In this document: piece by piece, positions 54,764-63,786 of the stretch
Layout of the letters: every line of letters begins with the position of its first letter
Numbering within the stretch: the first letter of the stretch is position 1
Assembly: GCA_017445115.1 (NCBI GenBank)
Contig: JAFSUU010000101.1
Coordinates: forward strand, 4,315 to 68,314
DNA: 64,000 nucleotides
Direction: 5' to 3'
Source: Clostridia bacterium
Lineage (GTDB): Bacteria; Bacillota_A; Clostridia; Oscillospirales; CAG-272
The notes under the pieces: model-generated
What the model was told of the DNA's origin: nothing
Database searches by the model: none
What the model saw: only the letters and a program-made list of their open reading frames with translations
Position numbers and translations under genes: made by a program

Positions 54764-55963
54764 TTACGCTTTTTGTCTGTTCATACGGCGGATAATAAAG
54801 ACGCATATAACGAGAGTGACGGGGAAGCCGATGCCGGAAAGGATCCCGGCACTGATGCTGTCGCCCGCCGCCTGTGATACGTTGCCGACGAGAGCGGGGC
54901 CGACACTTCCGCCGACGTCGCCGGCGAGGGCGAGAAGCGCGAACAGCGCGGTGCCGCCCTTCGGCAGGAGTTTCGACGAAATGCTGATAGACCCCGGCCA
55001 CATAATTCCGACGGAGAAGCCGCAGGTCATACAGCCGATAAGACCGATGACCGGTATTTTAGTGACGGCGGTCAGAAGATAACTGCCGAAGCAGAGGATC
55101 CCCGAGATGATCATATACACGGTGAGATCCGTCTTTTCTCCGAATTTTCCGTATATCATGCGGCTGATGCCCATAAAGATCATAAAACCGCAGGGACCGG
55201 CGAGGTCGCCGACTGCCTTCGGAACGCCGAGGGACGACTCCGCGAAGGCGGACGCCCATTGCGCCATCGAGATCTCCGACGCGCCAGCGGCGATCATCAG
55301 GATTATAAAGATCCAGAAACGTCCCGTTTTAAAAAGCTCCGTCATCGTCATCCCCTTGCCGTCTTCGACTATCGGCTCGATCGGGCAGGTGGCGAAGTTT
55401 ATCACGTTGTAAAGGGGAATCGCCGCCCAGATGCAGGTGAGGATGCGCCAGTGCTCCGTTCCGAATAACGCGAAGAAGAGGGTCGAACCGAGTATCGTGC
55501 CGACCGCGCCCCAGCAGTAGAACGAGTGGAGCAGACTCATCATATTCGCCTTGTTCTCAAACGGGCAGGCTTCGATGATCGGACTGCAAAGAACTTCGAT
55601 CAGCCCGCTGCCGATGGCGTAAACGACGACGCAGACGAGAATGCCGACGAGCGGATCTGAGAACAGCTCCGGCACGAAGGCAAGCCCCGCGAGGCCGAGA
55701 GCCGAGGCGACCTCGGACGTCACGATGCAGACTCTGTAACCGAGCTTGTCCACTATCTTGACGCAGGCGAAATCCACGACGAGCTGTGTGACGTAGAAGA
55801 CGACCGAAATCAGCGCGAGCTTCGAGAATGAAATACCGTAAGCGCTGCGGAACGTCAGAAAGAGAAGCGGAACGAAATTGGCTACTATCGCCTGAGTGAC
55901 AAATCCGAGATAGCAGGCGAGTTTCGTTTTGTTATACTTCTTGAGTGCACTCGCATTGTCCAT
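54764..55963 (-). CDS. MFS transporter, fucose-permease-like
   Basis: 399 aa with about twelve membrane spans. The internal pattern (SGLIEVLCSPIIEACP in span 4/5, FYCWGAVGTILG, SVGIMWPGSISI in the second half) resembles the FHS/FucP sugar permease group of the major facilitator superfamily. It sits 8 bases after valS and 10 bases before the NUDIX gene; with the GH172 gene it may import and process an oligosaccharide. Substrate is inferred only from the neighbour. Confidence 0.85.
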   Translation of the reverse strand: MDNASALKKYNKTKLACYLGFVTQAIVANFVPLLFLTFRSAYGISFSKLALISVVFYVTQLVVDFACVKIVDKLGYRVCIVTSEVASALGLAGLAFVPELFSDPLVGILVCVVVYAIGSGLIEVLCSPIIEACPFENKANMMSLLHSFYCWGAVGTILGSTLFFALFGTEHWRILTCIWAAIPLYNVINFATCPIEPIVEDGKGMTMTELFKTGRFWIFIILMIAAGASEISMAQWASAFAESSLGVPKAVGDLAGPCGFMIFMGISRMIYGKFGEKTDLTVYMIISGILCFGSYLLTAVTKIPVIGLIGCMTCGFSVGIMWPGSISISSKLLPKGGTALFALLALAGDVGGSVGPALVGNVSQAAGDSISAGILSGIGFPVTLVICVFIIRRMNRQKA

Positions 55964-55971
55964 AGGCTTTT

Positions 55972-58602
55972 TTATTTTCCTTCGATGGCTGTGAGCGCGT
56001 CAACGATACCGGCGCGCTTTGCTTTGTATTTTTCAAGCTTTTCGCGTTCAGCTGCAACGACCTTCTCGGGCGCGCGGGACGTGAAGCTCTCGTTCGCAAG
56101 CTTGCCCTCGGCGCGTGCGATCTCGCCGTCGACCGACGCGAGCTCTTTCGTGAGCCTCTCGCGCTCAGCCGCAAAGTCCACGATCTCAGCCATCGGGATG
56201 TAGACCGTCGCGCTGTCGGTGATTATCTGTACCGAACCCTCGTCGGAATAGCTGTCGACAACGTCGACTTCGGTCGCCGACGCAAGACGCTCGAAGAACG
56301 GATACGTCGCCGTACCGAACGCCTCGGGATATTTTGTGACGATAAACAGTTTTGCCTTCTTAGACGGCGCAACGTTCATCTCGGCGCGGCGCGTTCTGAT
56401 CGCCGTGATCGCCTCGATCACGCGCTCCATAGATTCCGTCTCCGCCTCGAACACGAGAGATCCGTCGTATTCGGGAAAGTCCTGAATCATGATGCTCTCC
56501 GTCGTTCCGGGAAGCCCTGACCAGAGTTCCTCGGTGATGAACGGCATGAACGGATGAAGCAGCTTCAAAGTGCCCGCGAGCACCCACGCGAGAACGTTCT
56601 GCGTCACAACGGACCTCTTCGAGCCGCGGTCGTTGACAGACGCCTTCGAGAGCTCGATGTACCAGTCGCAGAAAATGTCCCACGTGAAGTCGTAGATCTT
56701 TGAGAGCGCGATGCCGAGCTCATAGCGGTCGAGGTTGAGGTTCACCGCAGCGGCGGTCTTCTCAAACTCGGAAACGATCCACTTGTCCTCTATCGCGAGG
56801 TCGGCGGCGTCGGGAAGCTTTATCTCGTCGATCTCGAGATTCATCATGACGAATCTCGCCGCGTTCCAGAGCTTGTTCGCAAAGTTGCGCGCCGCTTCGA
56901 TCTTCTCGTCGGAGAAGCGCATGTCGTTTCCGGGGCTGTTGCCGGTCGCGAGAGCGAACCTCAGCGCGTCGGCGCCGTACTTTTCGATGATCTCGAGCGG
57001 ATCAATGCCGTTGCCGAGAGATTTCGACATCTTTCTGCCGAGCGCGTCTCTCACAAGACCGTGGATCAGAACCGTGTCGAACGGGATCTCGTTCGTGTAC
57101 TCAAGCGCCGAGAAGATCATTCTGGATACCCAGAACGTGATTATATCGTAACCGGTGACGAGAGTGTTCGTCGGATAGAAGTATTTGAGGTCTTCGGTCT
57201 CCTTCGGCCAGCCCATCGTGGAGAAGGGCCAGAGCGCCGACGAGAACCATGTGTCGAGCGTGTCGGGGTCCTGAGTCATCTTTCCTCCGCACTTCGGGCA
57301 CTTTTCGGGCGCCTCGCGTGAGACCACGGTCTCGCCGCAGTCGTCGCAGTAGTAAGCGGGGATCCTGTGTCCCCACCAGAGCTGACGGGAGATGCACCAG
57401 TCGCGGATGTTCTCCATCCAGTGGAAGTAGTTCTTGTCGAATCTTTCGGGGACGAACTATATCCTGCCGTCGCGCACCGCTTCGATCGCGGGCTTTGCGA
57501 GCGGCTCCATCTTGACGAACCACTGAAGGGAAGCGCGGGGCTCGACCGTCGTGCCGCAGCGGTAGCAGGTGCCCACGTTGTGCTCGTGGGCCTCGGTGCT
57601 GATGAGAAAGCCGCCCGCTTCAAGGTCGGCGACGACCGCGCGTCTCGCGTCGTATCTGTCCATCCCGGCGTACTTCGGATAGTCGTCCGTGATCTTCGCG
57701 TCGGGGGTCAGCATGTTGATAAGCTCAAGACCGTGACGGCGGCCCACTTCAAAGTCGTTCGGGTCGTGCGCGGGAGTGATCTTCACGCAGCCGGTTCCGA
57801 AATCGCGCTCGACGTACTCGTCCGCGATCACGGGGATGCGTCTTCCCACGAGCGGGAGGATCAGCATCTTGCCCACAATATCCTTGTATCTCTCGTCGTC
57901 CGGGTGGACTGCCACCGCGGTGTCGCCGAGAAGCGTCTCGGGACGGGTGGTCGCCACTTCAACGTAGCCGGAGCCGTCCTCGAACGGATATCTGATGTGC
58001 CAGAAATGGCCGGGCTGAGTCTCGTATTCAACTTCGGCGTCGGAGATCGACGTCAGGCAGTGAGGACACCAGTTGATGATCCTCTCGCCGCGGTAGATAA
58101 GTCCCTTGTTGTAAAGTCTCATAAAGACTTCCTGAACGGCTTCGGAACAGCCCTCGTCGAGCGTGAAGCGGGTTCTCGTCCAGTCGCAGGAGGAGCCCAT
58201 CTTTTTGAGCTGTTCGATTATCCTGCCGCCGTATTTTTCTTTCCATGCCCAGGCGCGCTCGAGAAAGCCCTCGCGTCCGAGGTCGTCCTTCGTAATTCCT
58301 TCTTTTTTCATCGCCTCGACGATCTTTGCCTCGGTCGCGATCGAGGCGTGGTCCGTACCCGGAAGCCAGAGAGTCGAGAAACCCTTCATTCTCTTATATC
58401 TTATGAGAATGTCCTGAAGGGTGTTGTCAAGCGCGTGCCCCATGTGGAGCTGCCCCGTGATGTTCGGAGGCGGGATCACGATGGAGTAATGCGGCTTTTC
58501 GGGGTCTGTCTTCGGCGTGAAGAGACCCGCCTCGCACCACTCTTTGTAGATGCGGTCCTCGAATTCCGAGGGGGCGTAAGTCTTCGGAAGTTCCTTCTTC
58601 AT
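55972..58602 (-). pseudogene. valS: Valyl-tRNA synthetase interrupted by one in-frame TAG
   Basis: Two pieces in one frame, 58602-57457 (381 aa) and the rest to 55972, together the full length of bacterial ValRS (876 codons). They are joined by a TAG at 57457-57459 where relatives have Gln, Lys or Arg before FVPERF. The HIGH motif ([16 protein letters not shown]) is upstream and KMSKS ([10 protein letters not shown]) and the C-terminal coiled coil are downstream; no other damage is visible. An internal ATG at 57417 could restart. Either the base is an assembly error, or the gene is broken and another valS exists, or the codon is read through. T-box leader upstream. Confidence 0.9.
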
Positions 58603-58635
58603 TTTTTATCTCCTTTGAATTATTAAATATTTCAA

Positions 58636-58870
58636 AACAAAAAGCGCCCTGAAATATCAGGGCGCAAAGTCGCGCGGTACCACCTGAATTCGCCTGCTGC
58701 GGCGCACTCGATTCTCCTTAACGCGGAACGACGTCGGGTTCTATTTGGCAAAATACCTTTCTTCCCGAAGCTCGAAGACGACAGATCGTGACGCCGAGTA
58801 CCGCGCTCTCACCTTGCCGCGGCTCTCTGAAAACGGTATGACATGATCCCTTCTTGTCACAGCTTTTTGT
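58636..58870 (-). ncRNA. T-box leader, valine type, upstream of valS
   Basis: On the minus strand the T-box core AATTCAGGTGGTACCGCG is at 58690-58673, followed by the terminator stem GCGCCCTGA/TCAGGGCGC (58665-58644) and a T run. The 5' part has AGAGAGCCGCGG near 58827-58816, as in Stem I apical regions. The likely specifier is GTC (58792-58790) followed by A, a Val codon, in GGCGTCACG. Uncharged tRNA-Val should allow read-through into valS and the three genes beyond it. Confidence 0.9.
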
Positions 58871-58881
58871 TTTGTTAAGCT

Positions 58882-58910
58882 ATATTAACACAAATTTCCG
58901 CTCTTGTCAA
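58882..58910 (-). promoter_or_regulatory. Sigma-A promoter of the T-box/valS operon
   Basis: Minus strand TTGACA (58905-58910), 17-nt spacer, TAATAT (58882-58887), placing the start about 10 bases before the T-box leader. The -35 box lies just past the stop codon of the upstream zinc-ribbon gene. Confidence 0.8.
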
Positions 58911-58915
58911 GAGGC

Positions 58916-59272
58916 TTAAAATTCTTTTCCGCAGTACGGGCAGAACGCGGACGACTTCGGCACGTTCTTTCCGCATACCGGGCAGATCTTTCCCCTCTTC
59001 GGGAAAGTGCCGACCTCGGCTTTAAGTATCTCCATATCGGCTTTGAGGGTGTCGATCTTCGCGATGATGGCGTCTCTTTTCGCGAGGTTCTCCACGCCGT
59101 CGGATATCTCGGAGTAGTACAGCCTGCCGAGTTCCTCGTAAAGCTCGTCAAGGTCGCCCTGCATATTGGCGAGAGCGAATTTTATCTTCGTCTTGTTGGC
59201 GATGTCGCACACCTTTTTGCCGGCGGCGTCAGCCGTCTCGCAGACAGTTTTTTTCACGTTTTCAAAATTCAT
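58916..59272 (-). CDS. Small zinc-ribbon protein with a coiled coil
   Basis: 118 aa. Residues about 1-85 are helical and charged (KKTVCETADAAGKKVCDIANKTKIKF; LAKRDAIIAKIDTLKADMEILKAE), the end is a four-Cys zinc ribbon (CPVCGKNVPKSSAFCPYCGKEF). Such proteins are frequent in Clostridia and of unknown function. It is followed almost immediately by the valS promoter. Confidence 0.8.
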   Translation of the reverse strand: MNFENVKKTVCETADAAGKKVCDIANKTKIKFALANMQGDLDELYEELGRLYYSEISDGVENLAKRDAIIAKIDTLKADMEILKAEVGTFPKRGKICPVCGKNVPKSSAFCPYCGKEF

Positions 59273-59430
59273 AAGTATATGTACCCTCCGTCAGCGTATT
59301 ATCATCTTTATTCAGATCCACTAATCATTATACACCGCTTCCGTGAAAATGTCAATCGCGCCGGAATAAACGGGGCGCGGAGCGGAACAATAATATATAA
59401 AAGATGAAAAGACGGGAAACGAGGGACGGT

Positions 59431-59868
59431 ATGACGGAAGACTACAAAGAATACGCGAAGCGCCACGCGCCGAAGTCGCCGCTTTTGAAGGACACGCTCT
59501 CTGCCTTTATGTGCGGCGGTGCGGTGTGCGCGGCGGGCGAGGGGATAAAAAAGCTGTATATGGCGTCGGGGCTCTCCGAAGAGGATGCGTCGCTTATGAA
59601 CTCGGTGACGCTGATCTTTATCGCGGTACTGCTCACGGGATTCGGAGTCTTCGACAGCATCGCGAGGTTCGCGGGAGCGGGCGTGCTCTTGCCGATCACG
59701 GGCTTTGCGAACGCAGTCGCCTCCCCGGCGATAGACGCGAGAACGGAGGGGTACGTCACCGGCGTCGGCGCGAAGATATTTACGGTCGCGGGGCCGGTCA
59801 TCCTTTACGCAACGTCGTTCGGCACGCTCTACGGCGTGATATATTACCTTGTAAAGCTGTTTTCGTAG
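59431..59868 (+). CDS. spoVAC: Stage V sporulation protein AC
   Basis: 145 aa from the ATG at 59431, which has GAGGG nearby; an ATG at 59404 adds nine residues but has no ribosome site. Part of the SpoVA channel that moves dipicolinic acid into the forespore and out at germination. Four membrane spans; SpoVAC signatures include FMCGGAVCAAGEGI, GFGVFDSIARFAGAG and ITGFANAVASPAIDARTEGYVTGVG. A GGAATAA...CAATAAT pair at about 59363-59394 weakly resembles a sigma-G site. Confidence 0.93.
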   Translation: MTEDYKEYAKRHAPKSPLLKDTLSAFMCGGAVCAAGEGIKKLYMASGLSEEDASLMNSVTLIFIAVLLTGFGVFDSIARFAGAGVLLPITGFANAVASPAIDARTEGYVTGVGAKIFTVAGPVILYATSFGTLYGVIYYLVKLFS

Positions 59869-59877
59869 GGGGAGCAA

Positions 59878-60873
59878 ATGGGAATTGTCAGAACGGATAA
59901 TTCGTATATCATATCCTCGTATTCCGTCGCCGGGACTCTCGAAAAAGACGGACCGCTCGGCGCGCATTTTGACTTTTGCGACACGCTCGACGACACGTTC
60001 GGCAAGGACTCGTGGGAGATGTCCGAGAGCGAGATGCAGCGCCTCGCGGCAAAGGGCGCGATAGAGTCGGCGCATCTTGAAAATGAAGACGTCGACGTCG
60101 TCTTTTCGGGCGACCTCATCAATCAGTGCATCGTTTCAACGCACGGCCTGATGGGGCTCGGGATCCCGTCGGCAGGGCTGTTCGGAGCGTGTTCTACATG
60201 TGCCGAAAGTATGCTCATGGCAGGGGTGTTTTCGTCGTATGTAAAAAATACCGCGCTCGCCGTCACCTCGTCGCACAACTGCTCCGCGGAGCGGCAGTTC
60301 CGCTATCCGGTTGAGTACGCGGCTCTCAGAACTCCGACGTCGCAATGGACGGTCACCAGCGCCGCGGCGTTCGTCGTCTCGCCGGATAAAAGAGAAGGTG
60401 CGCCGAGGATAGTCGAAGGGATGTTCGGCGTCGTCGCGGACTCGAAGACGGACGACCTTTCCAATATGGGCGCGGCGATGGCGCCCGCCGCGGCGGACAC
60501 GCTTTCAAGGTATTTTGAAGAGAGCGGACGGCGCCCGGAGGACTTCGACCGGATAGTGACCGGCGACCTCGGCGCCGAGGGTTCGTCGCTTCTCCAGGAA
60601 ATGATGAAAGAAAGAGGGTACGATATCGCGTCGCGCCACGGCGACTGCGGTCTTGATATCTATGATATCGCGCGGCAGGATATGCACTCGGGCGGCTCGG
60701 GCTGCGGGTGCAGCGCGGTCGTGATGTCGGCAAAATACCTCGGTATGCTGAAGAAAAAAGAGATACGCGATATGCTTTTCGTCGGCACGGGAGCGCTGAT
60801 GAACGCGATGAGCGTCGGGCAGGGAAATACTATCCCGTCAGTCGCCCATCTCGTGCGGATCGCGTCGGAATAA
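59878..60873 (+). CDS. spoVAD: Stage V sporulation protein AD
   Basis: 331 aa, thiolase/KAS-III-like fold, soluble DPA-binding subunit of the SpoVA system on the outer face of the spore inner membrane. Visible segments are GLFGACSTCAESM, VTSSHNCSAERQFRYPVEY, VTGDLGAEG, SGGSGCGCSAVV and FVGTGALMN, close to the family. It starts 9 bases after spoVAC and ends 9 bases before spoVAE. Confidence 0.96.
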   Translation: MGIVRTDNSYIISSYSVAGTLEKDGPLGAHFDFCDTLDDTFGKDSWEMSESEMQRLAAKGAIESAHLENEDVDVVFSGDLINQCIVSTHGLMGLGIPSAGLFGACSTCAESMLMAGVFSSYVKNTALAVTSSHNCSAERQFRYPVEYAALRTPTSQWTVTSAAAFVVSPDKREGAPRIVEGMFGVVADSKTDDLSNMGAAMAPAAADTLSRYFEESGRRPEDFDRIVTGDLGAEGSSLLQEMMKERGYDIASRHGDCGLDIYDIARQDMHSGGSGCGCSAVVMSAKYLGMLKKKEIRDMLFVGTGALMNAMSVGQGNTIPSVAHLVRIASE

Positions 60874-60882
60874 GGAGAGAAA

Positions 60883-61239
60883 ATGGATTATCTCAAAGCT
60901 TTTGCCGTAGGCGGCGCGCTTTGCGCCGTCGCTCAGATCCTGATAGACAGAACGAGACTGACGCCCGCGAGGATCCTCGTCGGGTACGTCGTCGCCGGGA
61001 TCGCACTCGGCGGCGTCGGAGTTTACGGATATATCGCCGACTTTGCGGGAGCGGGGGCGATGGTGCCGCTCTCCGGCTTCGGATATCTCATTTCCGAGGG
61101 GATGAAAAAAGCGATAGACTCCCGCGGCGCGACAGGTATTCTCACCGGCGCGCTCACCGCATCCGCGGGCGGGATCGGCGCGGCGCTCGTCTTCGGGTTT
61201 CTCGCTTCGCTGATCTTCAAAGACAAAAAGCAGAAATAA
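60883..61239 (+). CDS. spoVAE: Stage V sporulation protein AE
   Basis: 118 aa, about four spans: FAVGGALCAVAQILIDRTRLTPARILVGYV, GYIADFAGAGAMVPLSGFGYLISEG. The third membrane subunit of the SpoVA channel. AAGGAGA site upstream. The operon has only spoVAC-AD-AE, the minimal set typical of many Clostridia. Confidence 0.95.
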   Translation: MDYLKAFAVGGALCAVAQILIDRTRLTPARILVGYVVAGIALGGVGVYGYIADFAGAGAMVPLSGFGYLISEGMKKAIDSRGATGILTGALTASAGGIGAALVFGFLASLIFKDKKQK

Positions 61240-61276
61240 AATGGATATATTTTATTAATATATTTAGTGCCTTCCG

Positions 61277-61305
61277 TTGACAAAAACCGATCGCCGTTGT
61301 ATAAT
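61277..61305 (+). promoter_or_regulatory. Sigma-A promoter for the transglutaminase-dockerin gene
   Basis: Full consensus TTGACA (61277-61282), 17-nt spacer, TATAAT (61300-61305), about 45 bases before the ATG. Confidence 0.87.
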
Positions 61306-61350
61306 AACAGTGGATTATTATATAATTTTTTACGCGGAGGTGATGGGGAA

Positions 61351-63786
61351 ATGTTCAAAAGAATAGTCTCACTTTTCCTTGTCGCCGTCTTTTTGGCAGT
61401 CCCTGTTTATGCCGGCACGGATGACGGATTTGAGTACGAAGACGGATATGAATACGAGATGCCCGAGGTCGAAAACTATCTTGCGCACCGCCCCGCGGAG
61501 ACGTACGTCGAGGGGCTCGGAATAAGCGAAGACGACTACGCTGCTCTGGCGGAAAGGATCTTCGGCGCCGCGAAAAACTTTGAAGCGTCGTGCAGCATCC
61601 TCGATTTTAAGATCCCCATCAACGACACGGCGGGCAATCTGCTCAACTATATGATCAAAAAAGGCGATCCCGAGTCATTCCACATCAAGAGCTACTCATA
61701 TTCCGCCAAAAAGGTGGACGGCGCTTACCGCTTCAACATTATTTATTTTCAGTATAATTACACTCAGGAAGAGTACGGCGCGATGCTGTCGGAAGTTCGC
61801 CGCACTGCGCACCGCCTCCTCCTCGGCATCGAGGGCAACGATTCGCTGACCGACGTTCAGAAGGCGCTCCTCATCCACGACAGACTTATCGTCCACTGCG
61901 AATACGACGTTGAGAATTACTACGGCACGGGCGTGATGCCCGCCGAGGACTACACGGTCTACGGCGCTTTGATCAACAGGTGCTGCGTCTGCGAAGGGTA
62001 TTCCGAGGCGTACTGTTACCTGCTCGATCAGGTCGGCATAAAGAACTATCTTTGCGATTCCTCCGAGCTCGGTCACATGTGGAACATTATCTATATCGAC
62101 GGCGAGAAGTATCACGTCGACCTCACGTTTGACGACCCCACGTTTGACATCACCGGAAGCGTATATCACGAGTATTTCCTCTGCTCCACCGGCAAATTTA
62201 TGACGTACGATCACAACGCGTCGGATTACGACACGTCCCCGTCGTCGACGGCGTACGACAAGGCTTTCTGGAGAGGTTCCGAATCTCAGTTCGTCCTTTG
62301 CAACGGAGAGATCTACTACATAAACTGCAGCGACGGCAAGCTGTATAAATGGACGGCAAACGGTTCCGTCGCGGTCAAGGATCTCGGCGGCAGATGGTAT
62401 GTCAGCCAGAACGCTTATTTCCCGAAAAAGTTCACAAGGCTCGCCTCTGACGGCAAATATCTGTATTATTCGCTTCCGAAGGAGGTATACAGATACGATC
62501 CCGTCTCAGGCACGCAGGCTTTGATATACAAATACAACCCGGACAGCACTAAGCCGTATTTTTCGATCTACGGCATGACTGAAGACGACGGCATTCTCAC
62601 CCTAGACGTATACAACACCGCGAACTATGAAATGGACACTAAGGCGACTTACGGTTTTGCGGTGAAGTACAGAGATCCCGATCCCGGGCTGTACGATTAC
62701 AACTGGGGCGACTGGGAATACGTCGACGACCCCTCGTGTACCGAGGGGGGAACTGCGCGCCGCGTTTGTAAATACAATCCCGATCACGTTGAATATAAAG
62801 AGGTCGAACCGCTCGGGCACGACTACGCCGGCACGGTGGTCTCGCCCAAATGCACCGAGGGCGGATATACGCTGTACGTGTGTTCGCGCTGTAACGGCAG
62901 TTACACCGCGGATGAGACCGAACCTCTCGGTCACAATTATGTTGAAGTAGTGACGTCCCCCACGTGCACGGAGGGCGGACATACGCTTCATCTCTGTCTG
63001 CGGTGCGGTGACTATTATTTTACCGACGAGACCGAGCCGCTCGGACACGACTGGGGCGACTGGACAGTTCTCTTTGATGCGAAATGCACTGAACACGGAG
63101 CGGAATGCCGCACGTGCCGCAACGATCCTGCGCACGTCGATGCGAGAGAGATCCCCGCGACGGGGCACGCCTACGTCGGCGTCGTTACCGATCCGACCTG
63201 CACGGAAGGCGGGTACACGACGTACACCTGCTCAAAATGCGGTGACAATTACGTTGATGACGAAACGGATCCTCTCGGACACAGTTTTTCCGATACGGAA
63301 AAGTACTGTCTTAACGGATGCGGCGCGGTAAATCCCGATTACGTGCCCGTCGGATTTGAGGTCGTCTGCGACGGCGAGGTATTCGGAGAGTTTGAATCCG
63401 GCGCGGAGGTCACGCTTCCGACGCTTGAGCTGATATACGATTCGCACGGCGCGGCGTACAGATTCTTTACCTGGAGCGGATACGACGTCGTGAGGGGCAG
63501 ATTCAGCAGAAACAACCGCACTCCGAACGGGCGCATTTACACGATGACGATGCCGGAGAGCGAGGTCACGCTGACGGCGGTCTATTCGCTTGTCGGCGAC
63601 GTGAACGACGATAACAGGATAAATTCAAAAGATCTTTCGGCGCTTAAAAAAGTGATCACGTCTTCCGTCGTGCTTGACGATGCGGGCAATGACCGCGCCG
63701 ACCTTGACGGCAACGACAGGAACAATTCCAGCGATATTTCCGCTATGAAAAAACTTCTCGCGGGGAATTATACGGTAACAAGATAA
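61351..63786 (+). CDS. Secreted transglutaminase-like protein with Cys-rich repeats and a C-terminal dockerin
   Basis: 811 aa. Signal peptide (MFKRIVSLFLVAVFLAVPVYA) with an AGGTGATGGGG-type site; an upstream ATG-less frame to 61267 is not used. Transglutaminase/protease-like domain at about residues 150-270: Cys in CVCEGYSEAYC, His in LGHMWNIIYI, Asp in HVDLTFDDP. Residues about 450-660 carry five repeats of the form PLGH-Y...C(T/K)EGG(Y/H)T-Y-CS-CG. A small beta domain follows, then a type I dockerin with two F-hand calcium loops (GDVNDDNRINSKDLSALKK; DLDGNDRNNSSDISAMKK). It may be attached to a cohesin scaffold; none is in the window. Confidence 0.9.
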   Translation: MFKRIVSLFLVAVFLAVPVYAGTDDGFEYEDGYEYEMPEVENYLAHRPAETYVEGLGISEDDYAALAERIFGAAKNFEASCSILDFKIPINDTAGNLLNYMIKKGDPESFHIKSYSYSAKKVDGAYRFNIIYFQYNYTQEEYGAMLSEVRRTAHRLLLGIEGNDSLTDVQKALLIHDRLIVHCEYDVENYYGTGVMPAEDYTVYGALINRCCVCEGYSEAYCYLLDQVGIKNYLCDSSELGHMWNIIYIDGEKYHVDLTFDDPTFDITGSVYHEYFLCSTGKFMTYDHNASDYDTSPSSTAYDKAFWRGSESQFVLCNGEIYYINCSDGKLYKWTANGSVAVKDLGGRWYVSQNAYFPKKFTRLASDGKYLYYSLPKEVYRYDPVSGTQALIYKYNPDSTKPYFSIYGMTEDDGILTLDVYNTANYEMDTKATYGFAVKYRDPDPGLYDYNWGDWEYVDDPSCTEGGTARRVCKYNPDHVEYKEVEPLGHDYAGTVVSPKCTEGGYTLYVCSRCNGSYTADETEPLGHNYVEVVTSPTCTEGGHTLHLCLRCGDYYFTDETEPLGHDWGDWTVLFDAKCTEHGAECRTCRNDPAHVDAREIPATGHAYVGVVTDPTCTEGGYTTYTCSKCGDNYVDDETDPLGHSFSDTEKYCLNGCGAVNPDYVPVGFEVVCDGEVFGEFESGAEVTLPTLELIYDSHGAAYRFFTWSGYDVVRGRFSRNNRTPNGRIYTMTMPESEVTLTAVYSLVGDVNDDNRINSKDLSALKKVITSSVVLDDAGNDRADLDGNDRNNSSDISAMKKLLAGNYTVTR

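Noticed and set aside
55972..58602. TAG as a reassigned sense codon in this genome
   Set aside because: TAG ends pepT, the VanY-like gene and the PHP gene at expected lengths, so the valS TAG is better explained by an error, decay or local suppression.
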